Part shown: piece by piece, positions 1-9,057 of the stretch
Layout of the letters: every line of letters starts with the position of its first letter
Position numbering within the stretch: the first letter of the stretch is position 1
Assembly: GCA_030549855.1 (NCBI GenBank)
Contig: JAUQQP010000034.1
Span: 98,171-141,246, forward strand
Direction: 5' to 3'
From: Cyanobacteriota bacterium SRBZ.bins.94.201705
GTDB lineage: Bacteria; Cyanobacteriota; Cyanobacteriia; Cyanobacteriales; Cyanobacteriaceae
Length of the DNA: 43,076 nt
Program-made: the position numbers and the translations under genes
Notes under the pieces: generated by a model
Told to the model about the DNA's origin: nothing
Seen by the model: the letters and a program-made list of their open reading frames with translations, nothing else
Database searches by the model: none

Positions 1-30
1 TCCATATTCCCCTCCCCGCCTTCACCTAAT

Positions 31-74
31 GGGCACATCTGGTGTATACCTGGGGCACATTTGGTGTATACCCC
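31..74. repeat. two 22-bp direct repeats upstream of ndhI
   Basis: Two head-to-tail copies of a 22-bp unit begin at 31 and 53. Both contain GGGCACAT, then TGGTGTATACC, with one mismatch in the core. They end 65 bp before the ndhI ATG. A possible -10 (TACAAT, 102-107) lies between them and the gene, so an operator or activator site for the ndhIGE operon is plausible. No regulator can be named from the sequence. Confidence 0.5.
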
Positions 75-138
75 GGGCCCCCATTTTTCTTAACAAAAAG
101 ATACAATAGGAGAAACTTTCTTCAGCGGTTGATGTGGT

Positions 139-714
139 ATGTTTAAATTCCTAAAACAGGTAAGTGACTACGCTCTAGGTACATGGGCGGCGGCTAAATA
201 CATAGGACAAGGATTTTCTGTTACCTTTGACCATATGCGCCGTCGCCCCATCACTGTCCAATACCCCTATGAGAAACTTATCCCCTCGGAAAGATTCAGA
301 GGCAGAATCCACTTCGAGTTTGACAAATGTATTGCCTGCGAAGTCTGTGTCCGTGTCTGTCCTATAAATCTCCCTGTAGTCGATTGGGAATATAACAAAG
401 AGGCCAAAAAGAAGGAGTTGAAACACTACAGTATTGACTTTGGGGTATGTATATTCTGTGGTAACTGCGTAGAATACTGTCCTACCAACTGTCTCTCCAT
501 GACTGAGGAATACGAGTTGGCTACCTACGACCGTCACGAGTTGAATTATGACAACGTGGCGCTAGGACGATTGCCTACAAAAGTAACGCAAGACCCCATG
601 GTAACCCCCTTGAGAGAGTTGGCCTATTTACCTAAGGGTATCATGGAGCCCCACGATTTACCCAAAAACAGCCCCAGGGCAGGCAGTTTCCCTGAAGACT
701 TGGTAGAAAAATAG
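139..714 (+). CDS. ndhI: NAD(P)H-quinone oxidoreductase subunit I
   Basis: This is the 191-aa ferredoxin-like subunit of the cyanobacterial NDH-1 complex, which passes electrons through two [4Fe-4S] clusters to plastoquinone in the thylakoid membrane. Two classic Cx2Cx2Cx3C motifs are visible: C64/C67/C70/C74 and C104/C107/C110/C114. The N-terminus ([12 protein letters not shown]) and the stretch [19 protein letters not shown] are the usual NdhI signatures, which supports this start. It heads an operon with ndhG (81 bp on) and ndhE. In most cyanobacteria ndhA precedes ndhI, but here the upstream DNA holds only a short repeat and a possible promoter, and ndhA is at 38.3-39.4 kb on the other strand. 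The identification is secure. Confidence 0.97.
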   Translation: MFKFLKQVSDYALGTWAAAKYIGQGFSVTFDHMRRRPITVQYPYEKLIPSERFRGRIHFEFDKCIACEVCVRVCPINLPVVDWEYNKEAKKKELKHYSIDFGVCIFCGNCVEYCPTNCLSMTEEYELATYDRHELNYDNVALGRLPTKVTQDPMVTPLRELAYLPKGIMEPHDLPKNSPRAGSFPEDLVEK

Positions 715-795
715 ACACTTGCCCCCTATTCTCCTTTACCCAATTATAGCATACTATTAACTGGTACTTACTGCTGCTGTTGGACCGTAAAAACC

Positions 796-1410
796 GTGAT
801 AGCAAAAACTGTCCAGTTTGTCACCTTTGTTATCCTGGCCTTCTCCATGATTGGGGCGGCTTTGGGTGTGGTTTTGTATAACAACATCGTTTACTCCGCC
901 TTCCTCCTGGGGGGTGTGTTTTTAAGCATCTCTGGCTTATATATACTCCTAAATGCCGATTTTGTAGCCGCCGCCCAAGTGTTGATTTACGTAGGCGCCG
1001 TCAACGTTTTAATTATCTTTGCCATCATGTTGGTAAACAAAACAGAGGTGTACAAACCTGTCAGGGGTAGAGTTATCCGCCAGGTTGCCACTGCCTTGGT
1101 GTGTTTCGGCTTGTTTGCCCTCCTCACTACTATGGTATTTGCCACCCCCTGGCGTCTTTCTGACGTTTCCCCGGCTGTAGTCGGAAGCACCCTTGTAGCT
1201 ATTGGCAAACACTTCTTTAGTGACTATCTCCTCGCCTTTGAAATCGCCTCTGTATTACTGTTGATGGCAATGGTAGGGGCAATTATTCTCGCCCGCAGGG
1301 ATATAATACCCGAAACACCCCCCTCTACAGAAGTTTATACCACAGCTTTTACCCTCCCCGAACAACCTCGGGAGTTGGTTGCTGCTGGTGATGATATTAC
1401 CACTGATTGA
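796..1410 (+). CDS. ndhG: NAD(P)H-quinone oxidoreductase subunit 6 (J-like subunit)
   Basis: NdhG is a 204-aa membrane subunit of the NDH-1 membrane arm, homologous to NuoJ. It shows five hydrophobic segments, with the conserved NuoJ-type stretch around AAQVLIYVGAVNVLIIFAIMLV in the third helix and a short polar C-terminal tail. The start is GTG (reading as Met), 81 bp after ndhI. No ATG fits, because the first hydrophobic helix begins almost at once. The gene lies 15 bp before ndhE, so co-transcription is likely. Confidence 0.95.
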   Translation: MIAKTVQFVTFVILAFSMIGAALGVVLYNNIVYSAFLLGGVFLSISGLYILLNADFVAAAQVLIYVGAVNVLIIFAIMLVNKTEVYKPVRGRVIRQVATALVCFGLFALLTTMVFATPWRLSDVSPAVVGSTLVAIGKHFFSDYLLAFEIASVLLLMAMVGAIILARRDIIPETPPSTEVYTTAFTLPEQPRELVAAGDDITTD

Positions 1411-1425
1411 ACCAAAGGAGAAGCT

Positions 1426-1737
1426 ATGGAGCTAAAATTAGAGTATTTCCTGCTGTTGGCGGCTGCTTTATTCTGCATCGGTATCTACGGGTTGATTACC
1501 AGTCGTAATGCGGTAAGGGTATTAATGTCCGTAGAATTGTTACTCAATGCCGTCAATCTCAATTTAATGGGATTCTCTAATTATTTGGACCCCGCCGAAA
1601 TAAAAGGCCAAGTTTTTGCTATATTTGTGATTACCATTGCCGCCGCAGAAGCCGCCGTCGGTTTGGCCATCATCCTGGCTATCTACCGCAACCGTGACAC
1701 CATCGATATGGAAAAATTCAATCTCCTCAAGTGGTAA
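1426..1737 (+). CDS. ndhE: NAD(P)H-quinone oxidoreductase subunit 4L
   Basis: NdhE is a 103-aa three-helix subunit of the NDH-1 membrane arm, homologous to NuoK. Helix 2 carries the conserved glutamate in [14 protein letters not shown] and helix 3 the one in [13 protein letters not shown]; both belong to the proton-translocation path in this family. The ribosome binding site AAAGGAG sits 5-6 bases before the ATG. It is the last gene of ndhIGE and is followed by an intrinsic terminator at 1760. Length and motifs are normal. Confidence 0.96.
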   Translation: MELKLEYFLLLAAALFCIGIYGLITSRNAVRVLMSVELLLNAVNLNLMGFSNYLDPAEIKGQVFAIFVITIAAAEAAVGLAIILAIYRNRDTIDMEKFNLLKW

Positions 1738-1759
1738 CAGCCAGTTATCCAGTCTCGGG

Positions 1760-1788
1760 GTGGGCCCCAAAAGCCCACTTTTTGTTTT
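1760..1788 (+). terminator. intrinsic terminator of ndhI-ndhG-ndhE
   Basis: A 6-bp stem GTGGGC/GCCCAC (1760-1765 with 1773-1778) encloses a 7-base loop and is followed directly by TTTTTGTTTT. It lies 22 bp after the ndhE stop codon. Its T-tract touches the stop of the convergent DUF1232 gene (1787). Confidence 0.85.
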
Positions 1789-2068
1789 AATCTATAGATA
1801 CTGCGTCTACATCAATAGTTTTTTCCTGTTTTTTCTCTTCTATTGGTTTTACTGGGCTTCCTCTGAAAATCATCTGGGATACCTCTGCCACTAACATAGA
1901 CAGTAACACAAAATCGTCTATTTGTCCCGCTAAGGGGAAAATGTCAGGAGATACATCCAAGGGAGATAGTATATAAATCAGCGTGGCTAAAATCACCCAG
2001 TGACGCCATCTGGGGTTGCGCAGCAGATTCCCATACAGGTTGTATATAGCCAGGGGATTAATTCTCAC
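1787..2068 (-). CDS. DUF1232 (YkvA-like) membrane protein
   Basis: A 93-aa protein with the DUF1232 core: a hydrophobic segment running into YILSPLDVSPDIFPLAGQIDDFVLL. The Leu-Ser-Pro-Leu-Asp...Pro-Asp pattern and the acidic pair after GQ are typical of the family, which is common in cyanobacteria and has no settled function. The last ~20 residues are charged and poorly conserved. It is convergent with ndhE, its stop codon lying in the T-tract of the ndh terminator. It is not part of a visible operon. The family assignment is firm; the function is unknown. Confidence 0.85.
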   Translation of the reverse strand: MRINPLAIYNLYGNLLRNPRWRHWVILATLIYILSPLDVSPDIFPLAGQIDDFVLLSMLVAEVSQMIFRGSPVKPIEEKKQEKTIDVDAVSID

Positions 2069-2236
2069 CTTTATTCCCTCCCTCTTCTCTTCTCAACCCA
2101 ATTACTCTGATCATAGCTGATTTTTTTCCGGTTGGTTTATATACTGTCTCTAATCCCCTCCATCCTCCTGGTGTTGATATATAATTATTGAGTTAGACTT
2201 TAATCTCTAACTGCTAGTTGTTTTCCCATATGTTCC

Positions 2237-3481
2237 ATGTTTGACAAGATAATTCGCACCGCCAAACGGTGGGTTGTAGACAATGCCGAAAAAGCCCTTT
2301 CTGAGGCCTACCAACGAGCATTATACATCAAAAAAATAGAAGATGAACATTTCAGGGGCAAGAAAATTTCTCCCAAAAACTGCGACTACAGCGATACGGT
2401 TTGTAATTATTTTCAAGAGGAATTAAAATCTCACCTTCGTCTTATAAAGTTAAAACTAAATCAGTTCAAAGCTAATAGTTCAATCCACAGTTTTCTTGAG
2501 CCAGAATCCGGGGTTGAAAACGATAATTTCCTTGAAAAGCTGAACTTCATTGACAGCGTAATAAGGCGATATGAAAACCCCGATTATTATGATACTTCCT
2601 CTGTGGTTCTGGAGGATAATAGGGCCTACAAAAAGGAAAAAAAGGGGATTGAAGGGGATGAATTAGAAACTATCTCAGACAAAACTAGTGTTTTACCTCG
2701 CTCATTCTTAAGGGCCCTTCGGAGAATCAGAGAAGAAATAGACCCAGGAATTCCTAGTAGTGAAGAGGAGGTAATTAGAAGTTTCAGAAGGTCTAAATAC
2801 AAAACAGCAGTGTCGATAAAGTTTCTTTTGGTATTGATTATTGTTCCCCTATTGGTCCATAATATAACTAAGATTACCCTGGGAAGAATATTAGTAGATC
2901 CCTACTTTGCTAAACACCAAGAAATAGTATTTATCAACAGAGATTTAAAGGAAGAGGCCTTGGAAGAATTGAGAATATATGAAGAAAACCTGGAACTAAA
3001 AATTATGCTGGGGATAATTCCGGAATTATCTGCTGAAGAGAAGCACGAAAAAATTAAGGAAAAAGCCATTGAGTTGGCGGAAGAATATCGTTATAAAGGG
3101 GCAAATGCTATCAAAAATATTATAGGAGACTTTTTCGCTTTTATAGCCTTTACGGCTGTGTTGGTTTCCAGTAAGAGGGAATTGTCAATATTAAAATCTT
3201 TTATTGATGAAATTATTTATGGTTTGAGTGACTCTGCCAAGGCTTTTCTGATTATTCTGTTTACTGATATGTTTGTGGGTTTCCACTCCCCTCACGGTTG
3301 GGAGGTAATCCTAGAAGCTATTAGCCGTCATTTCGGCTTGCCAGAAAATCGAGACTTTAACTACTTGTTTATTGCTACCTTTCCTGTTATCCTAGATACG
3401 GTGTTGAAATACTGGATTTTCCGCTATCTTAACCGTCTTTCCCCCTCCGCCGTGGCTACCTATAGGAGTATGAATGAGTGA
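2237..3481 (+). CDS. pcxA: proton extrusion protein (CemA/PcxA family)
   Basis: This 414-aa protein is related to chloroplast CemA and to cyanobacterial PcxA/PxcA, a membrane protein needed for light-driven Na+-dependent proton extrusion and for acid tolerance. Residues 1-190 are charged and hydrophilic. Hydrophobic segments follow near 195-212, 294-312, 335-350 and 375-395, and the C-terminal half (FTDMFVGFHSPHGWEV...FRYLNRLSPS) is the conserved CemA domain. The first helix is separated from the other three by a charged loop, as in the family. The gene ends 18 bp before cobB on the same strand, so the two may be co-transcribed, although their roles are unrelated. The first ATG after the AT-rich upstream region was used. 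Confidence 0.9.
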   Translation: MFDKIIRTAKRWVVDNAEKALSEAYQRALYIKKIEDEHFRGKKISPKNCDYSDTVCNYFQEELKSHLRLIKLKLNQFKANSSIHSFLEPESGVENDNFLEKLNFIDSVIRRYENPDYYDTSSVVLEDNRAYKKEKKGIEGDELETISDKTSVLPRSFLRALRRIREEIDPGIPSSEEEVIRSFRRSKYKTAVSIKFLLVLIIVPLLVHNITKITLGRILVDPYFAKHQEIVFINRDLKEEALEELRIYEENLELKIMLGIIPELSAEEKHEKIKEKAIELAEEYRYKGANAIKNIIGDFFAFIAFTAVLVSSKRELSILKSFIDEIIYGLSDSAKAFLIILFTDMFVGFHSPHGWEVILEAISRHFGLPENRDFNYLFIATFPVILDTVLKYWIFRYLNRLSPSAVATYRSMNE

Positions 3482-3499
3482 ATAAGAGGGGAAACAACA

Positions 3500-4879
3500 A
3501 TGGCATTTATTATCGCCGGGGAAAGAAGCGGTGTGGGCAAAACTACTATTACCCTTGCTATACTAGCATACCTAAAAAACCAAGGCAAGTGCATCCAGTC
3601 GTTTAAAGTGGGGCCAGATTATATTGACCCCATGTTTCATACAGCAATAACAAAACGAGCTTGTAGGAACTTAGATCCCATTTTAACCTCGCCAAAATAC
3701 ATTCGTTGGTGTTATGAATATCATTGTCAGGGGGTAGATGTAGCCATTGTAGAGGGGGTGATGGGGTTATTTGATGGTATTCCCCACCAGGAGTATTTTG
3801 CCTATGGTAGCACAGCCCATGTGGCTAAGTTATTAGACTTACCGGTTATTTTAGTAATTGACTGTAGCCGTTTGAGTGTATCCGTGGCTGCCATTATTCT
3901 GGGATATGCCAATCTAGACAGGGAGATAAAAATTGCCGGTGTTATCCTCAATCAGGTAGCCAGTGAGAGACATTTATCCCTTCTTAAGGCTGGTTTGGCA
4001 GTCACTGGTATACCCCTAGTAGGAGTTTGGTTTCGCGACGAAAATATTGCTTTACCTTCAAGACACTTGGGTTTAATCCCCGTGGATGAAATTCCCCAAC
4101 AGCAGGATATTTTTAACCGTCTTGCCACTTTGGCAGCCAAGAATATCTACTGGCAACAATTGACTCCCTATTTACAGCCACCATCTTCCCCCTCCCCCCA
4201 GTATTTTTTCTCTCCTCCTAGTAAACAGTCATCTCTCACAATTGCCATTGCCAGAGACAAAAGTTTTAATTTTTACTATCAAGACAACCTTGATTTCTTA
4301 CAGCAATTGGGAGTAGAATTAATCTGCTTTAGTCCCTTAAAAGATAACCATCTACCAGCGGGAGTATCTGGTATATATTTGGGGGGGGGATTCCCGGAGG
4401 TTTTCGCCGAAGATTTGGCAGAAAATTGGCAACTAAAAGAGTCAATTAAGGAGGCAATTAACAGAGGGATGCCTGTTTATGCTGAGTGTGGGGGGATGAT
4501 GTATTTAGCAAGAGAGATTGAGGATTTTGAGGGGAAAAAATGGCCAATGGTAGGTATTCTGCCACAGGGGGTGAGGATGACTAAAAAACTTACCCTCGGT
4601 TACCGGAAGGTTATAACCATTAAAAATACCCCCATTTTTAGTCAAAACACCATTCTAGTAGGGCATGAATTTCATCGCGCCGTCGATTTAGAAACACCTC
4701 ACAATCCCCTTTGGGAGTTCAGGGACTATTATACTGGTAAATTGCTTTCTTATCAAGGGTGGTATAATCCTTCTTATCAGGTTTATGCTTCCTATTTACA
4801 CCTTCATTTTGCCAATTACATTAGGGAAGTCACAAAATTTGTTATGCTTTGTTTATCCTACTCCACCCGTCAGGAATAG
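3500..4879 (+). CDS. cobB: cobyrinate a,c-diamide synthase
   Basis: This 459-aa CobB/CbiA enzyme amidates the a and c side chains of cobyrinic acid with glutamine and ATP in (pseudo)cobalamin synthesis. The N-terminal P-loop-like fold has GERSGVGKTT (7-16), followed by KVGPDYIDP, VEGVMGLFDG and LVIDCSR. The C-terminal glutamine amidotransferase domain has its nucleophile Cys330 in VYAECGGMMYL and a conserved His-rich end (YLHLHFANY). A ribosome binding site GAGGGG precedes the ATG. It follows pcxA by 18 bp. The last ~17 residues after LHFANYIREV look unconserved, and immediately after the stop codon the DNA becomes the degenerate repeat field. No other cobalamin gene is in the window. Confidence 0.93.
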   Translation: MAFIIAGERSGVGKTTITLAILAYLKNQGKCIQSFKVGPDYIDPMFHTAITKRACRNLDPILTSPKYIRWCYEYHCQGVDVAIVEGVMGLFDGIPHQEYFAYGSTAHVAKLLDLPVILVIDCSRLSVSVAAIILGYANLDREIKIAGVILNQVASERHLSLLKAGLAVTGIPLVGVWFRDENIALPSRHLGLIPVDEIPQQQDIFNRLATLAAKNIYWQQLTPYLQPPSSPSPQYFFSPPSKQSSLTIAIARDKSFNFYYQDNLDFLQQLGVELICFSPLKDNHLPAGVSGIYLGGGFPEVFAEDLAENWQLKESIKEAINRGMPVYAECGGMMYLAREIEDFEGKKWPMVGILPQGVRMTKKLTLGYRKVITIKNTPIFSQNTILVGHEFHRAVDLETPHNPLWEFRDYYTGKLLSYQGWYNPSYQVYASYLHLHFANYIREVTKFVMLCLSYSTRQE

Positions 4880-6640
4880 GTTAATTGATTTGCCCCGACT
4901 GTTTACTATATTCCCGTCTTGGAAGTCTACTATGTTCCTGCCTTATTATATTCCCACCTCAGAAAAGTAGCAAATTGACTACTATTGACCCTTTATTACA
5001 TCCTGACATTTTATCCCATTCTGGCATTAAAAACAAGTCTAACCTACTAGGATTAACTGTCTACTGTCTCCCACCTGGAGGTAGTTAATTAACTAGTGTT
5101 GATTTTTTGTTGTTTTCCGGTTGTCAAAGGCGGATTAACCGGTGTCGAATATTTGGTATATTCTAGCCATGAAAAGGGATTTCAACGGCTTTTGACTGTC
5201 GTTTGTATTCTAGCCATCAAAAGGAAGTCAATCAAACACTGTTAACCGTTTACCCCTGTTGACCATTTATTATATTCTAACCGGAGGATTTTGACTCCCT
5301 CGTCTTGACTGTTTTTGGATTATTTTTGCGAGGAGGAAGCTAATTAATTAGTATAAACCTCTTGTTTTCCGGCCGTCAAAAACAAGCTAATTATTCATCA
5401 ACTGTTTGTCGTATTCTAGGCAGTCAAGGGAAGGCAAATCAACCCCCATTAGCCTCTTGTTGTTTCCCAAGTCATCAAAAAAGCCAATCAACCACTGTTA
5501 ACACTCTAACCGTCAAGAGTTTATTATCTCCTAGCTGTGAGAAAAGAGTCAATGGACTAGAGTTAACCGTTTGCTTGTCTTGTTGTAAATGACTCGTCAA
5601 AGGAAGCCAACTAGCTGCTAGTAATTGTTTATAGTATTCCAACCTCAGAAAATAGTCCAATCCACGTAGTATTATCAGAAAAAAGCCAATTGACTGGTAC
5701 CAACTGCTTATTATATTCTAGTCATCGACAGAGGGGAAATTGGTTAATGTTAACTCGTCTAATAGTTGGCTTCGAGGAAATCAACTAATAGCCGTGATGT
5801 AGGGGGATAGCAGGATTGTTTTCAGGAAAATTAAACAGTGTTAGCTTTTTCCTTTTCATGGAGAAGGTTTCAGAAAATTAATCAGTTTCAACTCTATTTC
5901 TTCCGGCTGTGGCAAGACTTGCCTGACAGGAAGATTAACTAGTGTTAACTCTTCTTCCTCCAAGAGGCGGTTGTGTATTGGCTTCAGAAGAATTAACTGG
6001 TGTTGAATTAGGCGGTTACAAGGGGGGTATTCTGGCAGGTATATGACTGGCATTGACTTATGGGGTAGGGGGATGTTTTTGGTAAGCAGGTATATGACTG
6101 GCATTGACTTATGGGGTAGGGGGATGTTTTTGGTAGGCAGGTATATGACTGGTATTGACTTAAGCTGTTGTAGGGCAGTATTGGTAGGTAGGGGAGTTGA
6201 CCTATTATGCTATTGTGGGGGGAATAGCAATTTTGGCAGCAGGGAGACCAATTGGTGTTAAATATGGTTATTACAAAGGGGGTGATGTTTGTCTGGGAAA
6301 AGTTGATTGTTTTTAACCTATGGGGGGTTTGTTTCAGACAAATTAACTGGTTTTCACCTTACCTTTTCCAGGCTGTGGTAGGTAGTTGTGGTGTTTGGGG
6401 GTGAATCGACTAGTTTTGACTGTTGGTATTACTACAGGCGGTGGAAGGTGAGGGGGAAAATTAACTGGTTTCAACTTTCCTTATTCCTTCCAATGGGGTG
6501 AAATTAATTTACCCAATTAGAAGAGGTAGACACCAAATACCAATTTAGTCTTAGAATTAGAAATTGCAGCTAGCAGTCGTTTAGGGTTTCCTTGGTATAG
6601 CTAGCTTGGATTGAAAGACACTAATGGCCACTAATCTTCT
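4880..6640. repeat. field of degenerate ~50-bp repeats between cobB and tilS
   Basis: About 1.76 kb with no credible gene consists of roughly 30 imperfect units. The recurring core is close to AATTAACTRGTGTTRACT. Core positions include 5089, 5135, 5182, 5232, 5291, 5344, 5391, 5439, 5488, 5690, 5740, 5781, 5831, 5878, 5935, 5993, 6043, 6094, 6145, 6197, 6249, 6303, 6343, 6406, 6461 and 6504. Spacing is mostly 40-60 bp, centred on 50. In the left half the core is followed by GTTTATTATATTCTAGCC-type sequence; in the right half by CTTCC/GGCTGTGG-type sequence and TTCAGAA. The best core (5935-5948) is a perfect TTAAC-TAGT-GTTAA dyad. Another copy lies inside the tilS 3' end (about 6668-6712). The short reading frames here follow the repeat period and are not supported as genes. 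Confidence 0.8.
6035..6187. repeat. 51-bp near-perfect tandem repeat inside the repeat field
   Basis: Units start at 6035, 6086 and 6137, each opening with GCAGGTATATGACTGG. Copies 1 and 2 are identical except for one base at the junction. Copy 3 matches for about 32 bases and then diverges. This is the youngest amplification in the 4880-6640 field and gives its period directly as 51 bp. Confidence 0.9.
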
Positions 6641-6642
6641 AT

Positions 6643-7638
6643 TTAATCCTGGGGAGATTTACTTAATTCAGATAAATTAACTAGTTTCAATTTGTCATTT
6701 TCTACGGTAACAGCCATTTGTTTAGCCAGGGGGGAAGTGGTGGTTTTGTTGGGGGCATATATTAGTTTCACCACAGACTCTACTTGTTGAAAATTTGGCG
6801 TTTTTCCTAGGAGTAATTTCAGAAATTTCCTGATAACTCTCCTTTGTAAACTTAAGGGATATTCTCTTAGCAAAATTCTGTTGATAGTAAAAGTTTTATG
6901 GTTAAAAACTCTCTGGTATATTTTTTCTGTTTCTGCTTCTAAATAATCTAAGTCTGCCCTCAAAATTTCTGCGGTTTGTGCCAGATGTCTTTCGATTTGC
7001 CTGTTGAATTCTCTTTGGAGGTAGGGGATTAAATCAAGACGAATACGATTGCGGGCAAATTTTTTATCTTGGTTGTATCTATCATGCCAAACTGGTAAAT
7101 TAAACTGCCGACAGAAATCGCCAGTCTCCTGACGGGAGAAGTTTAAGAGTGGACGGACTAGGGTAAGATGGTCATTGAGTTTCCTAGTCCAGGTTAAGGC
7201 GGTTAATCCTTCTAAACCAGCACCCCTTATGAGATTATAAATGAAAGTCTCAGCTCGATCAGTCAAAGTATGTGCAGTTAGGAGAAAGGAAAAGCCATGT
7301 TGGCAGGCGATGTCAATCAATGCCTGATACCTGTACCTCCTAGCTTCTGCCTCTGTCTGTTTTATGGGGGTGGTAGCGGTGTGGATATGACATATTATCC
7401 CCCAACTGCTACAAATGTTGGCTACATGTTCTGCCAATCCTATATCATACTCCCAGTTGTGATTAAAATGGGCACAGGCCAGTTGCCAATGCCACTTGGG
7501 TTGCAAGTCTAGAAAGAGACGAGTAAGACAAAGGGAATCCTGTCCACCAGAAAGGGCTATGAGGATTTTAGCACCAGGGGGGAGTAAATTTCTATCTTTG
7601 AGGGTTTGATGTAGCCTGGCATGATAGTTAGTCCACAT
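6643..7638 (-). CDS. tilS: tRNA(Ile)-lysidine synthase
   Basis: TilS uses ATP and lysine to convert C34 of tRNA-Ile(CAU) to lysidine, so that AUA is read as Ile; it is normally essential. The N-type ATP pyrophosphatase loop SGGQDS is at residues 30-35. ACAHFNHN, LLTAHTLTDRAETFIYNLIRGAGLEGL and RPLLNFSRQET are family signatures, and residues 220-310 form the helical C-terminal part. The protein has 331 aa, close to other cyanobacterial TilS. The last ~20 residues (NDKLKLVNLSEL...) are encoded by a sequence that matches the repeat unit filling the downstream gap. It is divergent from glmU with 60 bp between the starts. Enzyme identity is firm; whether the tail is native or repeat-derived is open. 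Confidence 0.95.
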   Translation of the reverse strand: MWTNYHARLHQTLKDRNLLPPGAKILIALSGGQDSLCLTRLFLDLQPKWHWQLACAHFNHNWEYDIGLAEHVANICSSWGIICHIHTATTPIKQTEAEARRYRYQALIDIACQHGFSFLLTAHTLTDRAETFIYNLIRGAGLEGLTALTWTRKLNDHLTLVRPLLNFSRQETGDFCRQFNLPVWHDRYNQDKKFARNRIRLDLIPYLQREFNRQIERHLAQTAEILRADLDYLEAETEKIYQRVFNHKTFTINRILLREYPLSLQRRVIRKFLKLLLGKTPNFQQVESVVKLIYAPNKTTTSPLAKQMAVTVENDKLKLVNLSELSKSPQD

Positions 7639-7698
7639 AGAGGCAAGAGGGGATAAAGGCTGATATACTCTAAGGGGATAAAAAAGGATAAAAGGGGT

Positions 7699-9057
7699 AT
7701 GTTAGCAGTAGCAATCCTGGCAGCCGGGAAAGGCACGAGAATGAAATCACAACTGCCTAAGGTATTACACCAGTTGGCCGGTAAAACGCTAGTAGAGAGG
7801 ACGATTGAAAGTTGTCAACAGGTTTCACCAGACCGTATATTTGTAATTATCGGCTATAAGGGGGAGCAGGTCAAGGAAGCGTTATCTCATTGGCGGGGGT
7901 TAGAATTTGTAGAACAAAAGGAACAATTGGGCACTGGACATGCTATACAACAGTTAATACCATATTTAGGGGATTTTGAGGGGGATTTGTTAGTATTAAA
8001 TGGGGATGTACCCCTGTTAAGACAAGAAACAGTAGCCCGACTGGTAAAAACCCATCAGGAAAACAAAAATCAGGCCACCCTTTTAACAGCAATGGTGCCC
8101 AACCCTGAGGGATATGGTAGGGTTTTCTGTGGGGAGAATAACCTAGTCAAACAGATTATAGAGGATAAAGACTGCAACCCACAACAGAGAGAAAACAATC
8201 GCATTAACGCCGGTGTCTATTGCTTCCGCTGGCAGGCGTTGAGGGGGGTATTGCCTCGACTAAGTAATACAAATAAGCAACAAGAATATTACCTAACAGA
8301 GGTATTTGACTACCTAGAAAGGGTAATGGCGGTAGACGTAGGGGATTACCAAGAGATTATAGGGATTAATAATCGTTGTCACCTAGCCGTAGCCCATGAA
8401 ATTCTGCAGAAACGAATCAGGGAGAGGTGGATGATGGCGGGGGTAACCATGATTAACCCGGAGAGTATTATCATAGACGACACAGTACAGTTAGGTACAG
8501 ACGTAATTCTAGAGCCAGGGACTCATCTGAGGGGGAAGACTATCATTGGGAATAATTGTCGTATAGGCCCCAATTGTTATATAAGCGACAGTAGACTGGG
8601 AGAGAATGTGACTGTGCTTTACTCAGTGATTACGGAGACAGAAGTTGGGGATAATACAAGGGTTGGTCCCTACGCCCATCTGAGGGGTGGGGTTATAATT
8701 GGGGAGGCCTGTAGGATTGGTAACTTTGTCGAAATCAAGAAGAGCACAATAGGGAGGAAGACCAATGTGGCCCACCTATCGTATATAGGGGATGCAACGT
8801 TAGGGGAAGAGGTGAATGTGGGGGCAGGGACAATTACAGCAAATTACGACGGTATTAAGAAACATCCCACAGTGATAGGAAGTCGCAGTAAAACCGGGGC
8901 AAACAGTGTATTGGTAGCCCCGGTAAAGGTAGGGGAAGATGTGACAATTGCCGCAGGTTCAGTCATTACAGAGGATGTGCCCAATGACTGTCTGGCAATT
9001 GCCCGAGAAAGACAGAAGATAATCCCCGGTTGGCGTCCTAAGGGCGGGGATAGGTAA
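7699..9057 (+). CDS. glmU: bifunctional UDP-N-acetylglucosamine pyrophosphorylase / glucosamine-1-phosphate acetyltransferase
   Basis: GlmU makes UDP-GlcNAc for peptidoglycan and lipopolysaccharide: it acetylates GlcN-1-P and then transfers UMP. The N-terminal nucleotidyltransferase domain (about 1-230) begins with [18 protein letters not shown] (residues 7-24), containing the signature G-x-G-T-R-M and the catalytic-site lysine of LPK. The C-terminal half (250-450) is a left-handed beta-helix of hexapeptide repeats with [18 protein letters not shown] and the conserved [11 protein letters not shown]. Length (452 aa) is normal. The start is supported by AAGGGG just upstream. Its last 20 bases overlap the 3' end of carB on the opposite strand. 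Confidence 0.97.
   Translation: MLAVAILAAGKGTRMKSQLPKVLHQLAGKTLVERTIESCQQVSPDRIFVIIGYKGEQVKEALSHWRGLEFVEQKEQLGTGHAIQQLIPYLGDFEGDLLVLNGDVPLLRQETVARLVKTHQENKNQATLLTAMVPNPEGYGRVFCGENNLVKQIIEDKDCNPQQRENNRINAGVYCFRWQALRGVLPRLSNTNKQQEYYLTEVFDYLERVMAVDVGDYQEIIGINNRCHLAVAHEILQKRIRERWMMAGVTMINPESIIIDDTVQLGTDVILEPGTHLRGKTIIGNNCRIGPNCYISDSRLGENVTVLYSVITETEVGDNTRVGPYAHLRGGVIIGEACRIGNFVEIKKSTIGRKTNVAHLSYIGDATLGEEVNVGAGTITANYDGIKKHPTVIGSRSKTGANSVLVAPVKVGEDVTIAAGSVITEDVPNDCLAIARERQKIIPGWRPKGGDR

Noticed and set aside
5856-6261. Two reading frames in the repeat field (minus 5856-6104 and plus 6043-6261) with repeated peptides
   Set aside because: Their repetition follows the 51-bp DNA period, a multiple of three; they have no family similarity and no ribosome binding site. 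They are by-products of the repeats.
4880-6640. CRISPR array
   Set aside because: The repeats are strongly diverged, there are no unique spacers of constant length, and no cas genes are in the window.
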